A stretch of 64,000 nucleotides of DNA, taken from assembly GCA_019359245.1 (NCBI GenBank), contig JAHHHR010000006.1, positions 124,001-188,000 of the forward strand, in the 5' to 3' direction. Within the stretch, counting starts at the first letter, position 1. Each line of letters starts with the position of its first letter. The notes beneath the pieces are model-generated. The model was not told the DNA's origin. It did not search any database and worked only from the letters and a program-made list of their open reading frames with translations. Source of the stretch: Nostoc desertorum CM1-VF14. GTDB taxonomy: Bacteria; Cyanobacteriota; Cyanobacteriia; Cyanobacteriales; Nostocaceae. Positions 18,955 through 28,560 of this stretch are shown here, piece after piece. Both the position numbers and the translations under genes were made by a program.

Positions 18955-21591
18955 ATGATAGGAAATGAGCGGGAAAAAATACGCCATCTGTTGGTCATTC
19001 AAGACCTACAAGGGCAGCGAACTGTCCCTTTACAAGAGACTACTTATTCTCTGGGGCGGCATCCCGCCAACACTATTATCTTGTCTTCCCGGTCAGTATC
19101 AATGCAACATGCAATTTTATTGCGAGTAACTGTTCCAGAGACTGACCAATATGGCTTTCAAATTATTGATGGCAACTACAAGGGGAAAGCAAGTACTAAT
19201 GGCTTATTTGTCAATGGTGCTAAATGCTTCTCTCATAATCTCAGAAGTGGAGATATGATTGCTTTTGGCAGTAATCAAGCTCAAGCTAAATATTATGCCA
19301 TTTCCAACATTTCAGAACAAGCATTTTCTGAATCTTGTGATGTAGAAGACCTATCTGGTTTTTTATCAGAGCAAGCCAGTCCTGCCAATCCTTTTCAAAC
19401 CCTAGCTATTGATCCTAGCTTTGAAGCAGCGAGTGAGTCTGCCCTAGCTCGCCTAGCATCCTTCCCTGAACTCATCCCCAATCCAATTATTGAGATGGAT
19501 TTGGAGGGAACAGTTACTTATCTCAATCCAGCCGCAGCTCTCAAGTTTCCCAAGCTTAGGGAAGTTGGGACGAAACACCCGATTTTAACAGGACTACTGA
19601 GTAAAATTAAGAATCTCGAAAAAAATTCTTTTGTGCGGGAGGTGGAAGTAGGTGCAGAAGTTTTTGAACAATCTGTTCTCTACCTTCCTGAAAGTGATTT
19701 AATTAGAACTTTTATTACTAGGGATATTACAGAGCAAAAACAAGCCACAGCCGAATTGCGTCAGCGCGATCGCTTACTACAAGCAGTTGCAGAAGCTGCC
19801 AATTATTTGCTAGGCGAAATGAATTACAAAACTGGTATTGATCGAGCTCTAGCTGTACTGGGTGAAGCTGCCAAGGCAGATCGAGCCTATCTGTTTCAAA
19901 ACCATCCCCATCCTACTACAGGGGAAATAGCAGTTAGCCTACGGTTTGAATGGACGCACTCTTTTATTCAATCTACGCACCACCATTGGCAAAATCAGCC
20001 TTATCAAGGTTCTGGATTAGCCCGTTGGTACACTGTTCTTTCTAGCGGCCAGTCGATTAGTGGACTCACCCAACAATTTCCTGCCGCCGAACAAGAATTC
20101 CTAATTAGAGATGGCATTCAATCTCTTCTCTTAGTGCCTCTCAGGTTGGAGAATGAGTGCTGGGGTTACCTTGGCTTGGCAGACTGCACCTTTGAGCGTC
20201 ACTGGTCAAAGCACGAAGAATCTACCCTTTTGACAATGGCCGCCAGTATTATTGGGACGCAGCAGCGTCAGCAAGTAGAAGAAAAGATTCGCTATCAAGC
20301 CCTTCATGACATCCTGACAGGGTTGCCCAATCGCCTACTATTTAATGAGCTACTTAGTAAAACTCTGCCCAACGCCAGTCGGAATGGTGAAAGTTTAGCT
20401 GTGATCTTCCTCGACCTGGATCGCTTTAAGGGTATTAATGACACTCTGGGGCACACTCTAGGAGACCAATTGTTACAAAGCGTCGCTCAAAGATTAAAAG
20501 ACTCACTTAGAGGTGGAGATACCATAGCCCGTTGGGGAGGTGATGAGTTCACGATCTTACTCCCGCGAGTCAATGATATTGAAGAGGTAACCCAGGTGGC
20601 GCATAGAATCTTACAAGCTTTAGAGGATGCCTTCAATCTGCAAGGGCATGAACTTTATGTGACTGCCAGCCTCGGTATTGCATTGTTTGATAACAACAGT
20701 CCTGACGCCGAAACATTAATCCAGCACGCAGATGCCGCTTTATACTACGCCAAGGACAAAGGACGGAATAACTACCAATTCTACAGTGTTTCTCTGAGCG
20801 CCAAGAATCCTGAACTTTTGACTTTAGAAAAGAGCTTGCGCTATGCCCTAGAACGTGAAGAATTTACGGTGTACTATCAGCCACGCGTGAATATTGCCAC
20901 AGAAGAAATTACTGGTATGGAGGCTCTGTTGCGTTGGCAGCACCCAGAAATGGGATTAGTTGCACCCAGTGTCTTCATTCCCCTAGCCGAAGAAAGTGGA
21001 TTAATTGTTCCCATCGGCGAATGGGTGCTGCGGACAGCGTGTAGCCAAAACAAAACCTGGCAAGATGCCGGATTGCCACCCATGACAATCGCTGTTAATC
21101 TTTCTCTTAAGCAGTTCCGCCAACCTAAATTGGTAGAGACTGTAGCCACAGTTTTAAAAGAAACAGGGCTGGAGTCACGCTTTTTAGAATTAGAAATTAC
21201 CGAAACCACAGTCATTGAGGATTTGGATTTTACCAGAACGGTATTAAAAAATCTACAGCAGATGGGTGTTTACATCTCCATTGATGACTTTGGTACGGGT
21301 CATTCCTCACTCTCGCGCCTACAGCTTTTACCACTCCACAATCTGAAAATAGATAAATCTTTTATTCATGATTTGACTTTGGATGTCAAAGTAGCTCATA
21401 TTATCAAGGCCATAGTTACTTTGGGACAAAGCTTGGGATTGAAGTTGACAGCCGAGGGGGTAGAAAAAGAAGAGGAGTTGGATTTCTTGAAATCTATCAA
21501 TTGTGAGGATGTACAAGGCTTTTTATTCTACCGACCGCTTTCTGCCCAGAAGGCAACAGAAGTTCTTGAAAGTAAACGACCAACGCTCTAG
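18955..21591 (+). CDS. FHA-PAS-GAF-GGDEF-EAL cyclic-di-GMP signalling protein
   Basis: An 878-residue multidomain protein. FHA domain at about 20-115 (YSLGRHPANTIILSSRSVSMQHA), PAS at about 155-265 (PNPIIEMDLEGTVTYLNPAA), GAF at about 285-440, GGDEF at 450-610 with an intact GGDEF motif (528-532) and an upstream RGGD inhibitory I-site, EAL at 630-870 with EALLRW (656), DDFGTGHSSLS and TAEGVEKEEE. Both cyclase and phosphodiesterase motifs are intact, so it could act in either direction. The FHA domain suggests input from Ser/Thr phosphorylation. An AAGGA precedes the ATG. Two MITE copies flank the gene. Confidence 0.95.
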   Translation: MIGNEREKIRHLLVIQDLQGQRTVPLQETTYSLGRHPANTIILSSRSVSMQHAILLRVTVPETDQYGFQIIDGNYKGKASTNGLFVNGAKCFSHNLRSGDMIAFGSNQAQAKYYAISNISEQAFSESCDVEDLSGFLSEQASPANPFQTLAIDPSFEAASESALARLASFPELIPNPIIEMDLEGTVTYLNPAAALKFPKLREVGTKHPILTGLLSKIKNLEKNSFVREVEVGAEVFEQSVLYLPESDLIRTFITRDITEQKQATAELRQRDRLLQAVAEAANYLLGEMNYKTGIDRALAVLGEAAKADRAYLFQNHPHPTTGEIAVSLRFEWTHSFIQSTHHHWQNQPYQGSGLARWYTVLSSGQSISGLTQQFPAAEQEFLIRDGIQSLLLVPLRLENECWGYLGLADCTFERHWSKHEESTLLTMAASIIGTQQRQQVEEKIRYQALHDILTGLPNRLLFNELLSKTLPNASRNGESLAVIFLDLDRFKGINDTLGHTLGDQLLQSVAQRLKDSLRGGDTIARWGGDEFTILLPRVNDIEEVTQVAHRILQALEDAFNLQGHELYVTASLGIALFDNNSPDAETLIQHADAALYYAKDKGRNNYQFYSVSLSAKNPELLTLEKSLRYALEREEFTVYYQPRVNIATEEITGMEALLRWQHPEMGLVAPSVFIPLAEESGLIVPIGEWVLRTACSQNKTWQDAGLPPMTIAVNLSLKQFRQPKLVETVATVLKETGLESRFLELEITETTVIEDLDFTRTVLKNLQQMGVYISIDDFGTGHSSLSRLQLLPLHNLKIDKSFIHDLTLDVKVAHIIKAIVTLGQSLGLKLTAEGVEKEEELDFLKSINCEDVQGFLFYRPLSAQKATEVLESKRPTL

Positions 21592-21778
21592 TACTCGATC
21601 AACCCAATAAATGATGGGGGCAGGAGGAGCAGCACTTCTCTAGGAGACGCTGCACGTAGCTTGTGCTTCCACGAAGGAGTACGACTACGCTCAGTTACCG
21701 GAGAGTAGGGGAGGCAGGGGAAGAAAAGAACTTGATTCTATTAACATAAATCCCGCCAAGTTTCTTTGGTGGACTGGA

Positions 21779-21875
21779 CTAGTACAGCATGGCGTAAATA
21801 AGCAGACCATTGAAAAGCCATAAAGTGCTTATTCTATAATACTTTTGACTTTGGACTTCCGCTTTGCGGTACTAG
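21779..21875 (+). mobile_element. MITE-like element, copy B
   Basis: The shortest copy (97 bases): CTAGTACAGCATGGCGTAAA at the left end and cttccgctttgcggtactag at the right end. It shares aataagcagaccattgaaaa and gcttattctataatacttttg with copy C and lacks the central palindromic module of copies A and C. It lies between the GGDEF-EAL gene and the deacetylase gene. Confidence 0.8.
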
Positions 21876-21951
21876 TAGTATAAGGAAAAACTGTTTGTAC
21901 GAGTGACGATACAATAGCATTCATTGTCTTGCTGCCAACTTTTTTCGTCCT

Positions 21952-22872
21952 ATGCTGCCAGTCATCTATTCCGACGAATTTTTAGACCACAAGACTGGAA
22001 AATACCATCCCGAAAAACCAGAACGTTTGAGTGCGATCGCTACTGCCCTAAAAGCAGCGACATTCGCAGATAGAATTGCCTGGCGATCGCCCACACCAGC
22101 ATCAGAACAGCCATCGCTAATGTCTGTGTTGCTTAGAGCACATAGCCCAGCTTATATCAAAAAACTTTGGCAAATCGCTTCTAGCGGCGGCGGCCCTTTG
22201 GATGGAGATACGCCAGTTTCCCCACTTAGTTATGATGTGGCATTGTTGGCAGTTAGTGCATGGTTGGATGGAGTTGAGGCTGTGTTAAAGTCGGCTAATC
22301 CAGCTTTTGTACTAGCGCGTCCCCCAGGACACCATGCAGAAAGTGATGCGGGAATGGGCTTTTGCCTATTTTCTAATGCAGCGATCGCAGCTTTATTTGC
22401 CCTCGAACAACCCGGAATTAACCGCGTCGCTATTCTCGATTGGGATGTGCATCACGGTAATGGAACTCAGGCGATCGTGGAAACTGAAGCACGCATCGCC
22501 TACTGTTCGCTACATCAGTACCCATGCTATCCCGGTACTGGGAAAGCGACAGAACGCGGCTTTCACAATAATGTATTAAATTTACCTGTACGCCCTGGTA
22601 GTGATATTGCAGTATATCAGCCACTATTTGAAAGACAGGTAATACCGTTTTTAGCCGATTTTCAGGCAGATTTGCTAATTGTAAGTGCTGGTTATGATGG
22701 CAATGCCGCAGATCCTTTGGCAAGTATCAATTTGCAGCCAGAAGACTATGCTTTATTTACTGATTATTGTCTAGGGATAACTCGTAAAATTCTGTTTGGC
22801 TTAGAAGGTGGTTATGACTTTGATTCTCTTTCTCAATCAGTTGTAGCGACAATTGAACATTGTTTACTTTAG
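21952..22872 (+). CDS. Histone deacetylase-family (AcuC-like) hydrolase
   Basis: A 306-residue arginase/deacetylase-fold protein. Typical motifs: HPEKPERL near the N terminus, RPPGHHAESDAGMGFCLFSN with the active-site His pair, ILDWDVHHGNGTQ with the zinc-binding Asp and His, SAGYDGNAADPLA with the second zinc Asp, and EGGYD near the end. It probably deacetylates proteins or small amines such as polyamines; the sequence does not show which. It starts at an ATG about 75 bases downstream of MITE copy B. Confidence 0.93.
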   Translation: MLPVIYSDEFLDHKTGKYHPEKPERLSAIATALKAATFADRIAWRSPTPASEQPSLMSVLLRAHSPAYIKKLWQIASSGGGPLDGDTPVSPLSYDVALLAVSAWLDGVEAVLKSANPAFVLARPPGHHAESDAGMGFCLFSNAAIAALFALEQPGINRVAILDWDVHHGNGTQAIVETEARIAYCSLHQYPCYPGTGKATERGFHNNVLNLPVRPGSDIAVYQPLFERQVIPFLADFQADLLIVSAGYDGNAADPLASINLQPEDYALFTDYCLGITRKILFGLEGGYDFDSLSQSVVATIEHCLL

Positions 22873-22970
22873 GGACTTTCTTCTTTTTTTAGGTAAAACC
22901 CCTGAATTCGTAATTGAGTCACTTTTGTATATGCACTGAGATCATAGTAATCCTATTTGATTTGTAGCTT

Positions 22971-23008
22971 AGATTCCCGCTTCTTTGAGAAACCGGGAAT
23001 TTTCTTGT
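22971..23008 (+). terminator. Hairpin downstream of the deacetylase gene
   Basis: Stem attcccg (22973-22979) with cgggaat (22994-23000), loop cttctttgagaaac, followed by tttctt. It matches a hairpin repeat common in Nostoc and lies about 100 bases after the stop, so it is either a terminator or an interspersed repeat. The 23009-23344 stretch holds no gene I can recognise. Confidence 0.45.
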
Positions 23009-23344
23009 ATATTTCCTTTGGATTTCACAACATAGTCCGTAAGAATAAGCAATTTCTAGATATTTATTGTCATGATTATTTGTGAGTTAGTTGACTAATT
23101 TAACAACTGTCTTTACGTAAATCTAGGGTGACACAACTTTTGCTCTAAACTCAAACTAAGTAATTTCTTTTACAAAGGCTTTCTATGATTCATCAAATCT
23201 TCAGAAAGAAAAAGTTTAAAATGTGTTCTTAAAGAGCTAAAGTTTTGTTAAGATGCAATTGCTAGCAGTTTCTCGGCGAAATTCACCTGTCGGTGTGTGG
23301 AGAAATAAAAAGTACTAGCAACACAAAATTCAAAAGGTGAAGCA

Positions 23345-23482
23345 ATGACCACCTACATTTTTTTCGATGAAGCCCTACGGATGCTGACCAACGCTTATTT
23401 GATATCAGTAGTACTGTTAATAGCAGGCTCTGGTATAGGTTTGGCGGTAATTGAAACAATAGAAAAGGCAGGAGAACGCTAA
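23345..23482 (+). CDS. Small single-helix membrane peptide
   Basis: A 45-residue ORF: a polar N terminus (MTTYIFFDEALRMLTN), one hydrophobic helix (AYLISVVLLIAGSGIGLAVI) and a short charged tail (ETIEKAGER). An AGGTGA-like Shine-Dalgarno precedes the ATG. The TAA stop is followed in the same frame by another 45 sense codons (see next entry) and the terB-like gene starts 176 bases further on. I do not recognise a family. Confidence 0.6.
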   Translation: MTTYIFFDEALRMLTNAYLISVVLLIAGSGIGLAVIETIEKAGER

Positions 23483-23620
23483 GTTTACAAATGGCAGTGT
23501 AGCTCTTGCCAAAAACCATTGGCTGCAAGTGTTCGCCGTGAAGAAATCCTGGGAACACTAAGGCATGAAAGTCTCACTGCGTTGCAGCTTTACCTGGAAA
23601 TCCACCAAAAATACAGGTAA
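23483..23620 (+). other. In-frame continuation after TAA: zinc-ribbon-like ORF without its own start
   Basis: Directly after the TAA of the membrane peptide, and in the same frame, 45 sense codons read VYKWQCSSCQKPLAASV ... LTALQLYLEIHQKYR before a second TAA. It looks like real protein (a Cys-x2-Cys knuckle, balanced composition) but has no ATG, GTG or TTG start at its beginning. Possibilities: one ancestral 91-codon gene split by a nonsense mutation, readthrough, or chance. Confidence 0.4.
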
Positions 23621-23658
23621 CTGTAGCGCCATTGAGACTCTAACAAGGAGTTACTACA

Positions 23659-24105
23659 ATGGATCTATTCGACGCTGTGTTGGGCACAGAAAACCAAACC
23701 CAAACAGCACTCAATCCAGCGGAAGCTTTTGCTGTCATTATTTTGGTGGCAATAGCGTCAGACGGTTACCTTTCTGTTGAGCAGGCAAATTATCTCATTT
23801 TAGTGCTGTCTCGGATGAAACTTTTTAAAAGTTATCCCCATGAGATGATGAACAAGCTGTTTGAGAAAATATTGGTCATTCTCCAAGGAGATGGCTTCAA
23901 TAGTTTATTTAATGCAGCCAAAGATTCTCTATCTCAAGATTTGCGGGAATCGGCCTTTGCGGTAGCCACCGATTTAGTTTTAACTGAAGGCATCGTAGCT
24001 GAAGAAGAAAAAAACTTCTTAAATGATTTATATCAAGCTTTAGGTCTTTCTAGTGAAATAGCAATACAAATTGTGCAAGTAAGTGTAATTAAAAACCGGG
24101 GATAA
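23659..24105 (+). CDS. TerB-like (tellurite-resistance) family protein
   Basis: A 148-residue all-helical protein like the TerB/DjlA-N family: AEAFAVIILVAIASDGYLSVEQANYL, then DLRESAFAVATDLVLTEGIVAEEEKNFLNDL. The two acidic DG/EG segments are the metal-binding helix turns of that fold. AAGGAG precedes the ATG. Preceded by the small membrane ORF pair on the same strand, probably in one transcript, and followed by a strong terminator. The cellular role of cyanobacterial TerB proteins is not established. Confidence 0.85.
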   Translation: MDLFDAVLGTENQTQTALNPAEAFAVIILVAIASDGYLSVEQANYLILVLSRMKLFKSYPHEMMNKLFEKILVILQGDGFNSLFNAAKDSLSQDLRESAFAVATDLVLTEGIVAEEEKNFLNDLYQALGLSSEIAIQIVQVSVIKNRG

Positions 24106-24155
24106 GGCGATAAAAGATATGCTTAATTAAATTATATAAATAGCTTATAAACAAA

Positions 24156-24193
24156 CAGTGCCAAAGAAGTTCAGCTTCTTTGGCACTGTTTTT
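24156..24193 (+). terminator. Strong Rho-independent terminator
   Basis: A perfect 14-bp stem, cagtgccaaagaag pairing with cttctttggcactg, with a 5-base loop (ttcag), followed by five T. It lies 50 bases after the terB-like stop codon. Confidence 0.92.
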
Positions 24194-24315
24194 GGTGTTA
24201 TTCTGACTAGGCTTAGATTCGCATCTTTCTCGATAAGTCGTAAATCTTGTTGTTCAATGCAGTATTGTGTCATAATTCGAGTTTCTAATTTTGAACTTTA
24301 AATTGTAAATTACCT

Positions 24316-25671
24316 ATGCGTTGTTCTGCCACCCTAACCCAACTGGTTGAAATTCTTTTGGCCAGTCCTATAAACTTATCTGAAACTGCTTTAACACAAG
24401 TCAGTTGCGGTATACAAACAGATAGCCGTACCCTGAAGCCAGGTGAAGTATTTTTAGCTTTGCGAGGTGATAAGTTTGATGGGCATGAATTTGTGCAAAC
24501 TGCGATCGCCAAGGGTGCAATAGCAGCAATTGTAGATTTTGAATACGAAAACCCTGGTTTTCCGGTATTGCAGGTAAAAGACACTCTCAAAGCATATCAG
24601 CAAATCGGTAGATGGTGGCGCGATCGCTTTAACATTCCTGTGATTGGTGTAACAGGTTCTGTAGGTAAAACTACAACTAAAGAATTAATTGCGGCAGTTT
24701 TGGCAACAAAGGGACGAGTTCACAAAACTTATGAAAATTACAATAACGAAATTGGTGTCCCGAAAACTCTCTTACAACTTGGTGCAGAAGATGACTACGC
24801 CGTGATTGAAATGGCGATGCGGGGTAGGGGACAAATTGCTGAACTGACACAAATAGCGCGTCCAACAATTGGAGTGATTACCAATGTGGGGACGGCACAT
24901 ATTGAATTATTAGGTTCCGAAGAAGCGATCGCTGAAGCAAAATGTGAGTTATTAGCAGAAATGTCTGCTGATAGTGTGGCAATTCTCAACCACGACAATC
25001 CTTTATTAATGGCCACAGCAGCGAAAGTTTGGCACGGAGAAGTTTTAACTTACGGCTTTTCTGGTGGGGATATCCAAGGGCAGTTAATTGATAACGACCA
25101 GGTGGAAGTTGCAGGAATCCAACTACCTCTACCTTTACCTGGCCGTCACAATGCGACTAATTTCTTGGCAGCTTTAGCGGTGGCAAAAGTTTTGGGAATC
25201 GATTGGGCAAGCCTGAAAGCAGGTGTGATGGTGGATATGCCTACAGGGCGATCGCAGCAGTTTACCTTACCCAACGATGTGGTAATCTTAGATGAAACTT
25301 ATAATGCTGCACCAGAAGCTATGATCGCAGCATTGCAATTATTGTCAGATACACCCGGAAAGCGGAAAATTGCCGTATTGGGTGCAATGAAAGAATTAGG
25401 AGAGCGATCGCAGCAGTTGCACCAACAAGTGGGAGAAACAGTGCGAAAATTGAATTTAGACGGTTTGTTGGTTTTGGTAGATGGACAAGATGCCGAAACG
25501 ATTGCCCTTAGTGCTGAGGGTATCCCATCGGAGTGCTTTGCAACTCATGGTGATTTGGTAGCTAGGTTGAAGACATTTGTGCAAACAGGTGATCGTTTAT
25601 TGTTCAAAGCCGCCCATTCCGTGGGGCTAGATCGGGTAGTGAATCAATTACGCGCAGAATTTACCAAATGA
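24316..25671 (+). CDS. murF: UDP-N-acetylmuramoyl-tripeptide--D-Ala-D-Ala ligase
   Basis: It adds the D-Ala-D-Ala dipeptide to the peptidoglycan precursor in the cytoplasm, using ATP. N-terminal domain with the substrate motif VSCGIQTDSRTLKPGEVFLAL, central ATPase with the P-loop GVTGSVGKTTTKEL and TNVGTAHIELLGS, and C-terminal DETYNAAPEAMIAAL. 451 residues, full length. It appears monocistronic, about 120 bases after the preceding terminator. Confidence 0.96.
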   Translation: MRCSATLTQLVEILLASPINLSETALTQVSCGIQTDSRTLKPGEVFLALRGDKFDGHEFVQTAIAKGAIAAIVDFEYENPGFPVLQVKDTLKAYQQIGRWWRDRFNIPVIGVTGSVGKTTTKELIAAVLATKGRVHKTYENYNNEIGVPKTLLQLGAEDDYAVIEMAMRGRGQIAELTQIARPTIGVITNVGTAHIELLGSEEAIAEAKCELLAEMSADSVAILNHDNPLLMATAAKVWHGEVLTYGFSGGDIQGQLIDNDQVEVAGIQLPLPLPGRHNATNFLAALAVAKVLGIDWASLKAGVMVDMPTGRSQQFTLPNDVVILDETYNAAPEAMIAALQLLSDTPGKRKIAVLGAMKELGERSQQLHQQVGETVRKLNLDGLLVLVDGQDAETIALSAEGIPSECFATHGDLVARLKTFVQTGDRLLFKAAHSVGLDRVVNQLRAEFTK

Positions 25672-25701
25672 ATCTACCGCCACAAACCCAACGTCATTTA
25701 A

Positions 25702-25732
25702 ATTTTGGATTTTAAATTTTTTAATCCAAAAT
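25702..25732 (+). terminator. Hairpin downstream of murF
   Basis: A 10-bp perfect stem, attttggatt with aatccaaaat, 11-base AT loop, 30 bases after the murF stop. It is built from the ATTTTGG heptamer also found in tandem at 38.88 kb. There is no clear T-tract, so it may be an STRR remnant. Confidence 0.4.
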
Positions 25733-25823
25733 CTAAAATCTAAGCTGATGCGCGCCTAAATTGTATAAACACTCTTTACGATCGTTAACTATTGACGGTT
25801 AACGGTCATCAGTCATCAGCCTT

Positions 25824-25858
25824 CATGTAAGTGTTCAAGTTAAATGCGTAACAGCTTA
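25824..25858. repeat. Dispersed 35-bp repeat
   Basis: Begins catgtaagtgttcaag and ends ttaaatgcgtaacagctta. The inverse complement occurs at 39655-39689 with only two mismatches over 35 bases. Neither copy lies in a gene. Confidence 0.6.
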
Positions 25859-25902
25859 AAATTCAATCACCATCTTTATGTTGTGGAGAATAGGTGTGAA
25901 TT

Positions 25903-26238
25903 TCAGGCGTTGTTAGAAAGACTAGGGCTGTTACTGTAGCGTCTTTGAAAAAGAATTGCTGCCAAATTAGCCACTAAACAGGTGATTGCTAACCACAGCA
26001 AGATATAAGTAGGAGCCATCACCACGCCAATCTGGAACCAAGTATATACGTGCAGTATCATTACAGAAGCGAAAAAGCTAGCAATTCCAGCAGATTGCCA
26101 CACTTGATGCGATGGACGACGTAAGGCTACCAGGCTCATGGTTAAAATTGTGACAAGCAAGTTCGCTGGTACGAGAAATGCACAAATGCTTACGCAGTTG
26201 CCACGAGAAAACTCAGCTAAGGTGTTTAAATCGAGCAT
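25903..26238 (-). CDS. Small multi-pass membrane protein of unknown function
   Basis: A 111-residue hydrophobic protein with three or four likely transmembrane helices: VSICAFLVPANLLVTILTMS, SAGIASFFASVMILHVYTW and APTYILLWLAITCLVANLAA, ending with a basic QRRYSNS tail. I do not recognise a family. It starts at an ATG 24 bases downstream of a leftward AT-rich promoter region and has no close partner on its strand. Confidence 0.7.
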   Translation of the reverse strand: MLDLNTLAEFSRGNCVSICAFLVPANLLVTILTMSLVALRRPSHQVWQSAGIASFFASVMILHVYTWFQIGVVMAPTYILLWLAITCLVANLAAILFQRRYSNSPSLSNNA

Positions 26239-26417
26239 TAATTGTGTTGGGATAGATGTTAGCTTTTCAAGAATTTAACTTACTTTCTATTTTAAAATAA
26301 TGAAATATATATTAACAGATGAGTGAGTAATCACATTGCAAATATAACATAATTTAAACTATTGAGTTGCGTTTTGATACTCTCAATAGTTAGTTAATTA
26401 TAAAGATTTTGGATAAG

Positions 26418-26440
26418 TAGGGTGGAAAATACCCACCCTA
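26418..26440 (-). terminator. Hairpin at the end of the fasciclin gene
   Basis: tagggtgg (26418-26425) pairs with ccacccta (26433-26440), 7-base loop, 7 bases beyond the stop of the leftward fasciclin gene. The T-tract is weak. Confidence 0.5.
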
Positions 26441-26446
26441 GCTGAA

Positions 26447-26848
26447 TTAACCCGGTAAAATCACGGTATCGATAACGTGTATGACACCATTATCAGCTTC
26501 GATATCTGCTGCTAAAACTGTGGCATTTTTAACTTCAAATCCATCAGAAGAATTAATTTTAATGGGTGAACCTTCCACAGAATTAACCGTACCGAGTTCT
26601 GCCAAATCAGCCTTTAGCAGCTTTCCTGGAACGACATGATACTTTAAGATCCGCGTTAACTGGGGAATATTTTGTAACAGAGTTTGGATAGTTCCCGCTG
26701 GTAACTTGGCAAAAGCATCGTCATTTGGTGCAAAGACAGTGAACGGGCCAGGACTTTTTAATGTTTCTACTAAACCGGCAGCTTGTACAGCGGCTACCAG
26801 TGTTTTGAAAGACTCAGCCGTAACTGCAATATCAACAATATCAGCCAT
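26447..26848 (-). CDS. Fasciclin-domain protein
   Basis: A single FAS1 domain of 133 residues: the H1-like motif [17 protein letters not shown], the YH motif [11 protein letters not shown], and the H2-like motif [14 protein letters not shown]. No signal peptide is visible at the N terminus ([16 protein letters not shown]), as in several cyanobacterial single-domain homologues, so its location is uncertain. FAS1 domains usually mediate adhesion; a role in stress or sheath material here is inference. Confidence 0.92.
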   Translation of the reverse strand: MADIVDIAVTAESFKTLVAAVQAAGLVETLKSPGPFTVFAPNDDAFAKLPAGTIQTLLQNIPQLTRILKYHVVPGKLLKADLAELGTVNSVEGSPIKINSSDGFEVKNATVLAADIEADNGVIHVIDTVILPG

Positions 26849-27073
26849 ATATCTTACCTAAATCTCTGCAAAAGATTTTAAAGGATAATAAAGCTATTTG
26901 AAGTTTTATTAAAGAAATTAATTTTAAAATCAGGCGGTAAATTTATCGTAGCAACGCTTTTTGTTAGCCTTGAAACTCGTGAAGCCTGGTTATTGAAGGT
27001 ATAGATAAGAAGTGGGGAGATTGGATAAATGGGAGGCAGAGGAGAATAATTAATAACCAATGCCCCATGCCCA

Positions 27074-28390
27074 TTAATTATGATTAGCTTTCCAGTTTGC
27101 TAGATCAGTTAAAGAGCGATCGCGATAACGTCCATAACGCTCCGGTTTACTTTTGATTTTCATTCCTAAATCGGGAAAAATCCCAAAATTGGGCGGCATT
27201 GGTTGGAAATGCTTTGGTGAAGCGGAACTAATGAATTCCAATAACGCACCCATCATTGTTGTTGGTGGTAAAACCAAAGCTTCTTTACCCAAGGCTAGCC
27301 GTGCTGCGTTAATTCCTGCCAGGCAGCCACCCGCAGCCGCAGCAGTGTAGCCTTCAGTACCAATCAACTGTCCAGCAGCTAACAATGTTGGACGCTCTTT
27401 AAATTGCAGAGTCGGATGCATTAGCTGAGGAGCATTAATAAAAGTGTTGCGGTGCATCACTCCTAGCCGGACAAACTCTGCCTTTTCCAAACTGGGGATT
27501 AACTGAAATATCCGCTTTTGCTCACCCCAACGCAGATTAGTTTGGAATCCTACCATATTCCACAGTTGACCGGCTTTATCTTCTTGTCGTAACTGCACCA
27601 CAGCATAAGGACGTTCCCCGGTGCGAGTATCTGACAATCCCACTGGCTTTAGGGGGCCGTAGCGCATGGTATCTTCCCCACGCTGTGCTAGTTCTTCAAT
27701 GGGTAAACAAGCTTCAAAAAATTTCGCCGTCTCCCGTTCAAAACCTTTGAGTTCTGTTTGTTCTGCTTTACAAAGTTCTTCTCGAAACCGCAAGTACTGC
27801 TCTTTATTCATTGGGCAGTTGAGATAAGCAGCTTCACCTTTGTCATAACGTGATGCCATAAAAGCAACGTCACGGTTAATCGATTCTCCCACAATAATCG
27901 GACTAGCGGCATCAAAAAAGCTCAGGTATTCCATCCCGGTAAAGCGCTGCAAATCCTCCGCTAAGTCGGGACTCGTTAAAGGCCCAGTTGCCAAAACCAC
28001 AATTCCTTCAGGAATCGCAGACACTTCACCCCGGCGAAATTCGATTAAAGGATGGCTGGCTAAAGTTTGAGTCAAATCTTGCCCAAATTGTCCCCTATCT
28101 ACCGCTAGCGCTCCACCCGCAGGAACGGCGTGTTCATCAGCTTTCGAGATGACAATAGAGCCAAGTTGGCGTAATTCTTCGTGCAATAATCCAGCTGCGC
28201 GATCGCTTGCCATTGCCCCAAAGGAATTACTACATACTAATTCTGCCAAATGTTCTGTATGATGAGCAGGGCTGAAGCGTTTTGGACGCATTTCATGGAG
28301 AATTACCGGCACTCCAGCTTGGGCTATTTGCCACGCTGCTTCAGTTCCAGCTAGTCCACCTCCAATTACTTGTATCGGTTGTTGTTCCAT
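27074..28390 (-). CDS. trmFO: Folate-dependent tRNA (uracil-54-C5)-methyltransferase
   Basis: TrmFO (Gid) methylates U54 of tRNA using methylenetetrahydrofolate and FADH2. The FAD-binding loop [15 protein letters not shown] is at the N terminus; [35 protein letters not shown] and [19 protein letters not shown] are typical of the family. I chose the ATG at 28390 (MEQQPIQV), where homology begins; the frame continues 15 codons upstream to a GTG. 438 residues, normal length. Confidence 0.95.
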   Translation of the reverse strand: MEQQPIQVIGGGLAGTEAAWQIAQAGVPVILHEMRPKRFSPAHHTEHLAELVCSNSFGAMASDRAAGLLHEELRQLGSIVISKADEHAVPAGGALAVDRGQFGQDLTQTLASHPLIEFRRGEVSAIPEGIVVLATGPLTSPDLAEDLQRFTGMEYLSFFDAASPIIVGESINRDVAFMASRYDKGEAAYLNCPMNKEQYLRFREELCKAEQTELKGFERETAKFFEACLPIEELAQRGEDTMRYGPLKPVGLSDTRTGERPYAVVQLRQEDKAGQLWNMVGFQTNLRWGEQKRIFQLIPSLEKAEFVRLGVMHRNTFINAPQLMHPTLQFKERPTLLAAGQLIGTEGYTAAAAGGCLAGINAARLALGKEALVLPPTTMMGALLEFISSASPKHFQPMPPNFGIFPDLGMKIKSKPERYGRYRDRSLTDLANWKANHN

Positions 28391-28560
28391 AGTTAAATTT
28401 TTAATTCCTATATCATAAGTATCCATCAGTATCACAGAAGTAAAATTAAGTAAAAACAGGCTAACTCATAACTACTTCTGTAAATACAACAACAGCAATT
28501 ACACTAACCTAAGATGCGTAGACAAAAAGTGGATTGTCATCAGACATCGCTTGTCTGAAC

